Positions 19,000 through 27,884 of a DNA stretch of 64,000 nt are shown here, one piece after another. Made by a program: the position numbers and the translations under genes. Location: contig NZ_JAESWB010000045.1 in the NCBI RefSeq assembly GCF_016765675.1, forward strand, positions 124,001 through 188,000, written 5' to 3'. This stretch comes from Neobacillus paridis. GTDB taxonomy: Bacteria > Bacillota > Bacilli > Bacillales > Cytobacillaceae. Every line of letters begins with the position of its first letter. The first letter of the stretch is position 1. The notes under the pieces were generated by a model. That model saw only the letters and a program-made list of their open reading frames with translations, was not told the origin of the DNA and made no database searches.

Positions 19000-20487
19000 T
19001 TACAATTTATCAATGAACCGCTTGAATCCTGCCCTTCCGGCTTCATCGCGTTTAAACACACCGGCATCCTCTAATACCCGTAAAAATTTCTTCCCTACTT
19101 CTTCACGAACAATCTTTTTGCTATTCTCCTCCGCAGCGGCAGCGCCATAACAGGCTTTCAACTGTTCCGCCCATTCTAAATGATAATCAGCCACATTTGC
19201 TTCTCGGCCAAGAATGTAATTTTCCACTTCTACAAGTTCCTCTTTTAAACGTGCCGGTAAGACGGCAAGCCCCATGACTTCAATTAACCCGATGTTTTCT
19301 TTTTTAATATGATGAACATCAGCGTGCGGGTGGAAAATTCCGAGCGGATGTTCCTCACTCGTCCGATTATTCCTTAGTACCAAATCCAGTTCGAAAAATT
19401 CTCCTTTTTTCCGGGCAATCGGGGTAACTGTATTATGCGGGGTCCCACCGCTCCAAGCCAAGATCCCTAGTGACACATCACGGTAGTTTCTCCATTTATC
19501 TAAAATATGAGTTCCTGCAGTCACAAGCGAGCCGGTATCCTTTGAACGCAGCCGAATCACTGACATCGGCCATTTAACAACAGAGCATTGCACAGCTGGA
19601 AATCCAGTCAATTCAAACGTCCAATCGGCCTCAGCCTTTGCCATGGCAAATTCATAATTGCCGCCTTGGTAATGATCATGCGATAATATCGAGCCGCCGA
19701 CGATTGGCAGATCGGCATTCGAGCCGAGAAAATAATGCGGAAATTGTTCAACAAACTCCAAAATCCTTCTGAACGAATCAGGGGTGATTTTCATTTCGGT
19801 ATGCTGCTCTGACAGCACTATACAATGTTCGTTATAATACATATATGGTGAGTACTGTAAGAACCACGTCTTATTTAACAAGTTGAGCCGAATCATCCGA
19901 TGATTGGAGCGTGCCGGATGACCAATTCTACCGGCATAGCCTTCATTCTCGACACAAAGGAGACATTTCGGATAGGCTGTTTGCTTCGCCTCTCGTTCAC
20001 AGGCGATATTTTTCGGGTCCTTTTCCGGCTTTGATAGATTAATGGTAATATCAAGTTCGCCATATTCGGTTGGCACTTTATACTGAATATTCTTTTGGAT
20101 CCGTTTCATCTGAATGTAATTGCTATTTTTACTTAACTCATAAAAATACTCTGTTGCTGCTTTCGGACTCTGCTGATATTTTTCAAAAAAGAGCCGATTA
20201 ACTTCAGAAGGCCTGGCAACAAAACAATTCATGATTTTACTTGCAAGAATTTCTTTTTCATCCAAATAATCCTCAATCATCCCCTGCTCGCAGGCATATG
20301 CAACGATTCTCTCAAGGATACTTGGAATATCCTCAGGAATTTCACAGCAATCGGCTTCCTTTTCCCTGAACTCAGTTAAATGCAGCAGCGATAAGACTTG
20401 ATTACGCGCATAAATTTCATCCTGCTTCTCGATTAATCCCGCTGTAATCACCCGGTCAATAAGCTGCTGGATCAATTGGTAAATCAT
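19000..20487 (-). CDS. galT: UDP-glucose--hexose-1-phosphate uridylyltransferase (Firmicutes type)
   Basis: Transfers UMP between UDP-glucose and galactose-1-phosphate in the Leloir pathway. The 495-aa size and motifs ([20 protein letters not shown] is the region around the catalytic histidines; [33 protein letters not shown]) mark the larger Gram-positive GalT class. The open frame runs 55 codons further upstream through galE, but that part is out-of-frame galE sequence; [13 protein letters not shown] at 20487 has an AAGGTGG ribosome site and follows the galE stop by 10 bp. Confidence 0.95.
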   Translation of the reverse strand: [495 protein letters not shown]

Positions 20488-20497
20488 TTTTCCCACC

Positions 20498-21487
20498 TTA
20501 CCTTTGGAAACCATTTGGATGGTGCCGATGCCAGTTCCAGGCATCCTTGATGATTTGCTCGATCGTTGTCTTTGTCGGATTCCAGCCCAGTACATGCTTA
20601 GCCTTTGTAGCCGAGGCAATGAGTTTGCTCGGATCGCCAGCACGACGTTCACCGATTTTTACCGGAATATCAATACCAGTTGCCTGTTTCACCGTTTCAA
20701 TGATTTCTTTTACGGAAAAACCCTGGTTTGAACCCAGATTAAAAATATTACTTTCTCCACCATGTTGTAAGTAGTCTAATGCTAAAATATGTGCTTCAAT
20801 TAAGTCTTCTACATGAATATAATCACGGATACAGGTACCATCTGTGGTATCATAGTCATCACCAAATACGGTAATTTCCGACCTTTTTCCTAAAGCTGCT
20901 TCCATAATAACGGGAATCAGATGCGTCTCGGGATGATGATCTTCACCAATCTTTCCATCCTGTCTTGCACCGGCGACATTAAAATAGCGTAGAGATACGT
21001 ATTTAAGGTCAAATGCATGTTCACACCACCCCATCATTTTTTCCATAGTCAGCTTTGTTTCACCATAAGTATTGGTTGGTTTTGCTATGGCCTCTTCCGT
21101 AATCGGCATGACCTCTTGTCCGCCGTACACAGCTGCAGTGGAAGAAAAGACGATATGTTTCACACCGAAGTCCCGCATCATTTCAAGGACAATCTGTGTC
21201 CCATACACATTGTTATCAAAGTACTTTAACGGCTCTGTCATCGATTCGCCGACAAGAGAATTTGCAGCAAAGTGAAGAATTCCATCAATCTTTTCTTTTT
21301 CAAAAACAGATCGCATAAATTCGCGACTGCGGATATCCCCTTCATAAAACCTGGCTTTCGGATGAAGCGCATCACGATGGCCTGTCTGAAAATTATCGAT
21401 CACAACTACTTCGTATCCTTTGTCCATTAACTGGTGTACAGCATGCGAGCCAATATAGCCCGCACCTCCTAACACGAGAATGTTCAT
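20498..21487 (-). CDS. galE: UDP-glucose 4-epimerase
   Basis: Regenerates UDP-glucose from UDP-galactose. The 329-aa short-chain dehydrogenase/reductase has the NAD-binding GGAGYIGSHAVHQL at its N-terminus, the catalytic serine in VFSSTAAVYG and the Tyr-Lys pair in NTYGETK. It starts inside the galK stop (4-bp overlap at 21484-21487), so galK and galE are translationally coupled. Normal length. Confidence 0.97.
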   Translation of the reverse strand: MNILVLGGAGYIGSHAVHQLMDKGYEVVVIDNFQTGHRDALHPKARFYEGDIRSREFMRSVFEKEKIDGILHFAANSLVGESMTEPLKYFDNNVYGTQIVLEMMRDFGVKHIVFSSTAAVYGGQEVMPITEEAIAKPTNTYGETKLTMEKMMGWCEHAFDLKYVSLRYFNVAGARQDGKIGEDHHPETHLIPVIMEAALGKRSEITVFGDDYDTTDGTCIRDYIHVEDLIEAHILALDYLQHGGESNIFNLGSNQGFSVKEIIETVKQATGIDIPVKIGERRAGDPSKLIASATKAKHVLGWNPTKTTIEQIIKDAWNWHRHHPNGFQR

Positions 21488-22665
21488 TTCACTTCCTCCA
21501 ATTCAATTTCTTTTGCCCCATCCCCGATACTGGCAACATAAAAATCTGCAGCGTAACCGATCGTTTCTTTATAAGCCGATCCCACATTTGCAATAAAATG
21601 GTCGACTTCTTCATTTTCAACAATCGCAATCGCACAGCCGCCAAAGCCGGCCCCGGTCATGCGAGCACCAAGGACTCCGGGGTGGTTCCAGGCCGCTTCC
21701 ACTAAACTGTCTAATTCCACTCCCGTTACTTCATAATCATCCCGTAAAGAAATATGGGACTGGTTCATCAGTTGGCCAAATGCTGTTAGATTACCTGCCT
21801 TCAACTCATCCAAGGCCTTTATGGTTCTTACATTTTCGTAAACTGCATGTTTTGCCCGTTTCCGAACGGTTTCATTGGTAATCAACTGTTGATTTTCATC
21901 AAACTCTTTTTCCGAAAGCTGTCCAAGTGCTTCAATTGGGAGCTTCTGCTGCAGCTGTTTGAGCGCCTCTTCACATTCACTCCTGCGCTCATTATATTTG
22001 GAATCCGCTAATTCCCGGCGCTTGTTTGTATTCATGATGATAATTTTGTGATTTTCAAGCTGGATCGGAGCATACTCATACTTTAAAGTCTGACAATCTA
22101 ATAAGATACCTGCATCCTTTTTTCCCATGCCAACAGCAAACTGGTCCATAATCCCGCTGTTAACACCGATAAATTCATTTTCAACCCGCTTGCCAATTTT
22201 GATTAACTCGAGGCGGGGAATCTCTAATTGGTATAAGCCGTTAACCAGCACCCCTGTTAACAGCTCAATCGAAGCCGATGAGGATAGACCTGCCCCATTG
22301 GGAATGTTTCCTTCAATGGCACAATCAAAACCAGTGGGAATTACAAATCCCGCCTCAATGATATAGCGGAGCATTCCCTTTGGATAGTTGGCCCAAGAAT
22401 GCTGTTGATCATAATCCAATTCATTTAAGTTAAATTCAATTACTCCTTTATTAGGAAAGTTCTTGGAATATAAACGGATCAGCTGATCTTCCCGTTGTCT
22501 GGCAACAGCGTAAGTTCCATAGGTGATGGCACACGGAAAAACATGACCGCCGTTATAATCTGTATGTTCCCCGATTAAATTAATACGACCAGGAGCGAAG
22601 AATGCTTGTTTTGGTAAAACGCCAAAGACATCTAAGAATGTTTTGTTTAATGTTATTACGTACAT
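21484..22665 (-). CDS. galK: Galactokinase
   Basis: Phosphorylates galactose at C1, the entry to the Leloir pathway. The 393-aa GHMP kinase shows the galactokinase signature PGRINLIGEHTDYNGGHVFP, the ATP loop PNGAGLSSSASIE, and motif 3 GAGFGGCAIAIVE. The ATG at 22665 follows GGGGGATT at good spacing; a TTG five codons upstream is less likely. First gene of the operon, with a promoter at 22747-22775 containing a predicted ROK half-site in its spacer. Confidence 0.96.
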   Translation of the reverse strand: MYVITLNKTFLDVFGVLPKQAFFAPGRINLIGEHTDYNGGHVFPCAITYGTYAVARQREDQLIRLYSKNFPNKGVIEFNLNELDYDQQHSWANYPKGMLRYIIEAGFVIPTGFDCAIEGNIPNGAGLSSSASIELLTGVLVNGLYQLEIPRLELIKIGKRVENEFIGVNSGIMDQFAVGMGKKDAGILLDCQTLKYEYAPIQLENHKIIIMNTNKRRELADSKYNERRSECEEALKQLQQKLPIEALGQLSEKEFDENQQLITNETVRKRAKHAVYENVRTIKALDELKAGNLTAFGQLMNQSHISLRDDYEVTGVELDSLVEAAWNHPGVLGARMTGAGFGGCAIAIVENEEVDHFIANVGSAYKETIGYAADFYVASIGDGAKEIELEEVK

Positions 22666-22746
22666 GGTGGAATCCCCCAATCAGTAGTTATTATTATTGC
22701 AATCCCTTTCATTTTAGAAAAATATTAATCTTTACTTCTATAAATT

Positions 22747-22775
22747 ATTTTATGCTATTAGTAAAATTTACACAA
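22747..22775 (-). promoter_or_regulatory. Predicted sigma-A promoter of galK
   Basis: Minus strand TTGTGT (22770-22775), 17-bp spacer, TAAAAT (22747-22752). The spacer contains TTTTACTAA (22758-22766), matching the proposed ROK repressor half-site, so a bound repressor would cover the promoter. Confidence 0.6.
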
Positions 22776-22798
22776 TCATTTTACTTAATTTTTACTAA
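22758..22798. promoter_or_regulatory. Proposed ROK repressor operator between galK and the ROK gene
   Basis: Three half-sites: TTAGTAAAA at 22758-22766, TTTTACTTA at 22779-22787 and TTTTACTAA at 22790-22798. The outer two are inverted copies. The same motif set recurs at 29317-29385 upstream of the sugar ABC operon. TTAGT...ACTAA symmetry is reminiscent of XylR-type ROK operators. Assignment to the neighbouring ROK protein is inference. Confidence 0.55.
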
Positions 22799-22939
22799 AA
22801 TACATTTTGAAAATAAGTCTTATTTTGTATTAAATAAACAAGGTTTGTGCTATTATGGGAAATATAAAAAGGGTAATAAGCCTGACATGTTACTCAAACA
22901 AATCATGCAAAAGGTTTTACAATTCAAGGGGATGATAAA

Positions 22940-24166
22940 TTGAGCTATCATGCAAAAACTGTAAGCTTCGAAAAAATGAAATCGCTCAATCAATCAACAG
23001 TATTAAACATGATTCGTTTAAGAGAGCCGATTTCAAGAGCAGAAATTGCAAAATTGACAAAATTAACCCCGCCAACTGTAAGTTCATTGGTTAATGAGTT
23101 AATCGATAAAAATTTAATAACCGAAGAAAAAGCAGAGAGCACGAATACCGGCGGCAGAAAGCCAATAATGCTGCGAATAAACTATTCAGCCTACTACATA
23201 ATTGGTGTTTATGCTGCGGCAGAAGTCATCCGGGTGATTCTGACAACAATGGATGGGAAAATATTATCTGATTTTCGAAAAGATATCATTGAACTGCCCT
23301 CTAAAGAAGAATTTATCAATATGATTATTGAGAGTATTCATCGTTTACTTGATGATAAATATATTAACAGAGAATTGATTCTTGGAATTGGCTTTGCAAT
23401 GCATGGATTAGTGAATCCTGACGAAGGTTTAGCGATTTTCTCCCCACATCTGCATCTTGAGAATGTTCCAATTAGGGAAAGATTAGAAAAAGAATTTCAC
23501 ATCCCGGTTACTGTCGAGAATGATGTCAGAGCATTGGCAATTGGAGAAAGCTGGTTTGGACAAGGTCAAGGAATTCCAGATTTTATCTGCATCAGTGTTG
23601 GAAGAGGGATTGGGTCTGGCATATTTATCAATAATGAGATTTATAAAAGCTCTTTTAACACTGCCGGTGAAATAGGCCATACAATTTTAAATGTAAATGG
23701 CCCAAAATGCCAATGTGGAAACAACGGTTGTTTGGAATCGTATGCATCCGAATCCGCCATTCTTAAAAAGGTCAAGGACGAATTGAAATTTAATCAGACA
23801 TCAATTCTTGCGGAATGGTTAAATGGTAGTCAAAATGATGTACTTTCGATTCACTTGATATTTAAGGCTGCAAAAGAAGGAGATTGTTTTGCGAAAACAA
23901 TTTTGGAAGAGGCAGGTCAATCCCTTGGATTAGCCACAGCCAACATGATTAATATACTGAAGCCGTCTAAAATAATTTTAGAAGGGAATCTTTTTGATGA
24001 AGGGGATTTTGTTTTATTACCACTAAAAAAGATGATTGAAAAATATACATTTAAAAGTTCCCAAGAGGAAATTACTGTCGTTTGCTCAACTTTAGGAAAA
24101 ACCGGAATGGTTCTCGGAGCTGTAGCATTAATTTTACAGAAAATATTTAAAACCGGCGAATGGTAA
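22940..24166 (+). CDS. ROK-family transcriptional repressor
   Basis: A 408-aa NagC/XylR-type regulator. Residues ~10-70 are a winged helix (LREPISRAEIAKLTKLTPPT; VSSLVNELIDKNLI); the rest is a ROK sugar-kinase-like domain with the zinc-binding cysteine cluster in CQCGNNGCLESYAS and the ROK signature GEIGHTILN. A TTG start is chosen because AAGGGGATG precedes it and no better start exists before the helix-turn-helix. A possible extended -10 (TGCTATTAT) lies at 22848-22856. Divergent from galK and convergent with the GH2 gene; predicted to sense a galactoside or galactose and control both operons. Confidence 0.88.
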   Translation: MSYHAKTVSFEKMKSLNQSTVLNMIRLREPISRAEIAKLTKLTPPTVSSLVNELIDKNLITEEKAESTNTGGRKPIMLRINYSAYYIIGVYAAAEVIRVILTTMDGKILSDFRKDIIELPSKEEFINMIIESIHRLLDDKYINRELILGIGFAMHGLVNPDEGLAIFSPHLHLENVPIRERLEKEFHIPVTVENDVRALAIGESWFGQGQGIPDFICISVGRGIGSGIFINNEIYKSSFNTAGEIGHTILNVNGPKCQCGNNGCLESYASESAILKKVKDELKFNQTSILAEWLNGSQNDVLSIHLIFKAAKEGDCFAKTILEEAGQSLGLATANMINILKPSKIILEGNLFDEGDFVLLPLKKMIEKYTFKSSQEEITVVCSTLGKTGMVLGAVALILQKIFKTGEW

Positions 24167-24175
24167 TAAAATGAG

Positions 24176-24206
24176 GAGGCATCTCCACAAAAATGAGGAG
24201 TGCCTC
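24176..24206 (-). terminator. Hairpin between ROK gene and GH2 gene
   Basis: GAGGCATCTCC (24176-24186) pairs with GGAGTGCCTC (24197-24206) with one bulge. On the minus strand it is followed by ATTTTATT, so it may end the ABC-GH2 operon; on the plus strand the T-run is poor. Confidence 0.5.
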
Positions 24207-24217
24207 TCCATTAGTCT

Positions 24218-26026
24218 TTATAACTTAACAATATTCGTATGCCAAATATCGTTAATTTCTTTTATTCTCGTTAAATCACATTTTGGCTCTCTATTGAAGG
24301 TCAATAAACCATTAATCTCCTGTTCTACATCTGTTAACTGCGTATAGCAAAAGCCATGCAGTGCTTTAGAAGCATATACTGCTTCCATAACTCTCCGGTA
24401 ATCTGCAACAAACTCCTCTGAATTCTTTACTGATGTATATCCCCAACCATTATCCTCACCAACTTTGAACCCAATACCCCCAAACTCTGTTAAAATGATT
24501 GGTTCACCTTGATAGTCAAATCCATCAGCATATATTCCGCGGCCGGAAGGTTTAGAGCACAAAAGATCTTCTTTCGTTGAAAGGGATTCCTTAAAATCCT
24601 CATATTTTGCTGTTTCATCCTTACTGCCATGATTATAATTGTGAATTGCACAAATATCTGTTTTTGTAAGTTCCCAGCCATCATTCGAAATTACCAAACG
24701 AGTTTGATCAAGTGAGTGAATGAGATGATACAAAGCTAATGAATGATGCTGCTGCTGTTTGTTGGCTTTTATAAAGGGTACTCCCCAACTTTCATTACCA
24801 GGAACCCACGCTATAATAGATGGATGATTGTAGTCCCTTTCGATGATTTCAATCCACTCCTTGGTTAATCTTGCGACAGCATCCTCACTATAGGATGGAA
24901 ATGCGGGACATTCTCCCCATACTAAGAAGCCTAAATGATCTGCCCAATAAAGAAATCTCGGATCCTCTACTTTTTGGTGCTTTCGGCATCCGTTAAAGCC
25001 CATTCCAAGTGCCAATTCAATATCTCTCTTAAAATCATTATCGGTAGGTGCTGTTAATAATCCCTGCGGCCAATATCCTTGGTCCAATACTAATTTTTGA
25101 TAGTATGGCTTATTATTTAAATAAACCATTCCATTTTCAATATGAACCTTTCTCATGCCAAAATAGGAGTCTACCACATCTAAAATCTGTTGATTCTCAT
25201 TATCTTTCAATGAGATTTTAATATCAAATAAATTTGGATTCTCAGGTGACCAATTCCAGCCAATATGATGGAAAGAAGTCCTAAAAATCTTACGATTATA
25301 TAAGTGAATCGACCTCTTATTATATGGCTCGAAAATCTCAATAGTATCACTTGCTACCCTTTTTCCCTTGAAGTTAATTTCTATTTCAGCTTTTTTGTTC
25401 ACAAATTCACCAGAGATCTCTAGTTCAACAATAATATCACCGTGATCTATGTCTGGTGTTAGCCCCAGCTTCGAAATATTGGTGGAACTTACCGGCTCCA
25501 GCCATACTGTTTGCCAAATCCCCGTTGTCCTTGTATACCAAATAGAAGCAGATTTTTCTACCCAGGATTGCTTTCCTCGTGGAATCGTTTCATCAGTTGA
25601 TGGATCCTCGACCCTTACGACAACTTTCTCAACACCCCAAGTTAATTGATTAGTGATGTCCAACGAAAATGATACATGACCACCTTCATGTGATCCAGCA
25701 TACTGCCCATTTATATAAACCCAAGCACGATAGTCTACCGCGCCAAAATGAAGAATGATTCGTTGCCCTTGCCAATCCTTCGGCACTGTAAATTCTCTTG
25801 CATACCAAACAATGTCGTGAAAAGAGGGATCATGAATCCCACTCAGCTCTGTTTGATAAGCAAATGGTACAATAATTTTCTTATCAAATGAAGTATTCTT
25901 GTGAAACCACTTTTCACTTAATCCAATATTTTGATCATCAAAAGCGAAATCCCATTCACCATTTAGATTCACCCACTTTGTCCTTACCAACTGTGGTCTT
26001 GGATATTCATTACGAGGTATAGACAT
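24218..26026 (-). CDS. Glycoside hydrolase family 2 (beta-galactosidase/beta-glucuronidase type)
   Basis: A 602-aa cytoplasmic exo-glycosidase. Residues 1-180 form the sugar-binding jelly roll (NLNGEWDFAFDD; WYAREFTVP; WVYINGQYAGSHEGGH), ~180-290 the Ig-like domain, ~295-602 the TIM barrel. The predicted acid/base is E412 (AWVPGNESWG) and the nucleophile E514 (ILTEFGG). No signal peptide, so it cleaves oligosaccharide after import. It is the last gene of an operon with a CUT1 ABC importer, and the nearby Leloir genes suggest a beta-galactoside substrate; glucuronide or other sugars cannot be excluded from sequence. Confidence 0.88.
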   Translation of the reverse strand: MSIPRNEYPRPQLVRTKWVNLNGEWDFAFDDQNIGLSEKWFHKNTSFDKKIIVPFAYQTELSGIHDPSFHDIVWYAREFTVPKDWQGQRIILHFGAVDYRAWVYINGQYAGSHEGGHVSFSLDITNQLTWGVEKVVVRVEDPSTDETIPRGKQSWVEKSASIWYTRTTGIWQTVWLEPVSSTNISKLGLTPDIDHGDIIVELEISGEFVNKKAEIEINFKGKRVASDTIEIFEPYNKRSIHLYNRKIFRTSFHHIGWNWSPENPNLFDIKISLKDNENQQILDVVDSYFGMRKVHIENGMVYLNNKPYYQKLVLDQGYWPQGLLTAPTDNDFKRDIELALGMGFNGCRKHQKVEDPRFLYWADHLGFLVWGECPAFPSYSEDAVARLTKEWIEIIERDYNHPSIIAWVPGNESWGVPFIKANKQQQHHSLALYHLIHSLDQTRLVISNDGWELTKTDICAIHNYNHGSKDETAKYEDFKESLSTKEDLLCSKPSGRGIYADGFDYQGEPIILTEFGGIGFKVGEDNGWGYTSVKNSEEFVADYRRVMEAVYASKALHGFCYTQLTDVEQEINGLLTFNREPKCDLTRIKEINDIWHTNIVKL

Positions 26027-26055
26027 ATTCTCTCAATTCCTTTCTAACGCTCAAC

Positions 26056-26886
26056 CTATTTAATTCCTGTTTGATTAACACCTTTAATAAAGGATCGCTG
26101 CCCAATGATAAATAATAGTACTGCCGGTATCGTTGCAATGGATGTCAATGCCATCAATCTACCTGGGGAAGAAACAAAACTTCCTTGCTGCATAATGGCA
26201 ATACCGGTCGTAATCGTCCTCATTTCAGGGGAATTTGTTGTAACCAACGGCCATAAGAAGTCATTATATATGCTCATAAAAGTAAAAATAGCTAATGTCC
26301 ATATAACAGGTCGAGCAGATGGCAGAACAACTTTCATGAACACTTGCCACTTATTTGCACCATCTAATAATGCTGCTTCTTCCAACTCTTTGGGGAATCC
26401 TCGGAAATATTGATATAAAAGAAAAACACCGAAGGCATTAGCTGTATAGGGAAGTATTAATACAGCATAAGTATCTAAAAGACCAAACTTATTGAATTCC
26501 ATGTAAAGCGGTAAAAAGGTTATAACCCATGGAATTGTTAACGATCCTATAAAAATACTAATAAACAATTTTTTAAATGGTACATCTAGGCGGGCAAGTC
26601 CGTATGCTGCAAGTGTATCAACTATAAGAACAAGTAAAGTTCCAGAAATTCCAACAAACAGGGAATTACCAATCCATTTTAATACAGGGGTATCAGGATT
26701 ATCTGACAAACTGTACTGATAATTTTCAAGTGTGAACACTTTAGGAAGCCATTTAATTCCCGCTGTAAATGCTTCCTGGTCAGTTTTAAACGAAGTAGCC
26801 AGCATCCACAAAATAGGAATAATAAACATTAAGGCAATAATGATCGCAATCAAAACGACAAAAACTTTAAACGTTTTATTTTGCAT
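26056..26886 (-). CDS. Sugar ABC transporter permease (MalG type)
   Basis: A 276-aa inner-membrane permease with six predicted helices and the cytoplasmic EAA loop EAALLDGANKWQVFMK that docks on the ATPase. It ends in the VNQTGIK tail common to CUT1 MalG-like permeases. It pairs with the preceding MalF-type permease 6 bp upstream. No ATPase gene is in the operon; as usual for CUT1 systems in Bacillus, a shared MsmX-type ATPase elsewhere probably energises it. Confidence 0.92.
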   Translation of the reverse strand: MQNKTFKVFVVLIAIIIALMFIIPILWMLATSFKTDQEAFTAGIKWLPKVFTLENYQYSLSDNPDTPVLKWIGNSLFVGISGTLLVLIVDTLAAYGLARLDVPFKKLFISIFIGSLTIPWVITFLPLYMEFNKFGLLDTYAVLILPYTANAFGVFLLYQYFRGFPKELEEAALLDGANKWQVFMKVVLPSARPVIWTLAIFTFMSIYNDFLWPLVTTNSPEMRTITTGIAIMQQGSFVSSPGRLMALTSIATIPAVLLFIIGQRSFIKGVNQTGIK

Positions 26887-26892
26887 GCTTTT

Positions 26893-27783
26893 CTACTCCT
26901 TTCGATTCGTTATTCGGAACTGTAAAACCGAAATAATAATCATAATGAACGCCATCAATAAAGACATCGCTGCTGCATTCCCTAATTGCCTTTGCTTAAA
27001 TGCTTCATCAACAATGTTCATTAATAGAACTTTTGTCGAAGTTCCTGGACCGCCGCGTGTCATTAAGAATGGCTGACCATAGATATTAAAGGAAGCTATT
27101 GTCGAAGTGATTAAGACAAATAACATCGTAGGTTTAATACTTGGCAATGTAATATAAATAAATCTTTGCCAGCGGGAGGCCCCATCAAGCGCACCTGCTT
27201 CATAAAGCTCTTCCGGAACATCATTTAAAGCATTAATAAAGATAACCATATTAAAACCAATGGTCCACCATAAGGTGGCAATTACAAGTGAAATCCAGGC
27301 CCAAGGCATGTCTGTGAGCCAAGGTATAATAGGCAAATTTAGATTTTGTAAGTATTGATTAATCAAGCCGCTGTTTGTATCGAGGATCCATAGCCAAATT
27401 ATTGCAACAACTGAAACAGAAACTGCATATGGAATAAAATAAATAGTACGGAATAATCCTTTAATTCTTCTGGGAAGTGCATTAACTAGTAATGCTAATC
27501 CCAGACCAATTACAATCAGCAGCGGAACACTATAAACAACGAACTGAATGGTATTTTTTAATCCTTCAAAAAATAAATCATTTAAGTAAGAGGAAGAATC
27601 AAATATTTTCGAGTAATTTTTGAAGCCTACAAATTCATGAATGGGATTCAATAAGTCCCAATTGTTCAAGCTTATCCATGCACCATATCCAATGGGGATT
27701 AAAAGAAAAAAAATGAACAATAACAAATATGGAAGAACAAACAGACTCGAGGTCAATTGTGATTTCCATTTGGATTTTTTCAT
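26893..27783 (-). CDS. Sugar ABC transporter permease (MalF type)
   Basis: A ~296-aa permease with six predicted membrane helices starting at LFVLPYLLLFIFFLLIPIGY and the EAA loop EAGALDGASRWQRF. The start at 27783 (MKKSKWKSQL) has GGAGGA at ideal distance; the longer frame to 27885 reaches the substrate-binding-protein stop and includes the intergenic hairpin, so it is rejected. Works with the MalG-type permease and lipoprotein on either side. Confidence 0.92.
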   Translation of the reverse strand: MKKSKWKSQLTSSLFVLPYLLLFIFFLLIPIGYGAWISLNNWDLLNPIHEFVGFKNYSKIFDSSSYLNDLFFEGLKNTIQFVVYSVPLLIVIGLGLALLVNALPRRIKGLFRTIYFIPYAVSVSVVAIIWLWILDTNSGLINQYLQNLNLPIIPWLTDMPWAWISLVIATLWWTIGFNMVIFINALNDVPEELYEAGALDGASRWQRFIYITLPSIKPTMLFVLITSTIASFNIYGQPFLMTRGGPGTSTKVLLMNIVDEAFKQRQLGNAAAMSLLMAFIMIIISVLQFRITNRKE

Positions 27784-27843
27784 TAATCTTCCTCCTTTCA
27801 ATTTCATTTTTCTAGGATTGACTTCGTTTTTAGAAAGATAAAA

Positions 27844-27873
27844 GGCGAACAGGTAATATTTCCTCTGTTCGCC
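27844..27873 (-). terminator. Intercistronic stem-loop between binding protein and permeases
   Basis: GGCGAACAG (27844-27852) pairs with CTGTTCGCC (27865-27873); on the minus strand TTTTATC follows. This would reduce transcription into the permease genes or protect the upstream mRNA, giving more binding protein than permease, as in many maltose-type operons. Confidence 0.75.
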
Positions 27874-27884
27874 TCCTTTAATCA

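Noticed and set aside
22602-22943. 113-codon plus-strand frame overlapping the galK start and the gal/ROK promoter region
   Set aside because: It runs antisense through galK and through the promoter and operator sites; composition is that of AT-rich non-coding DNA.
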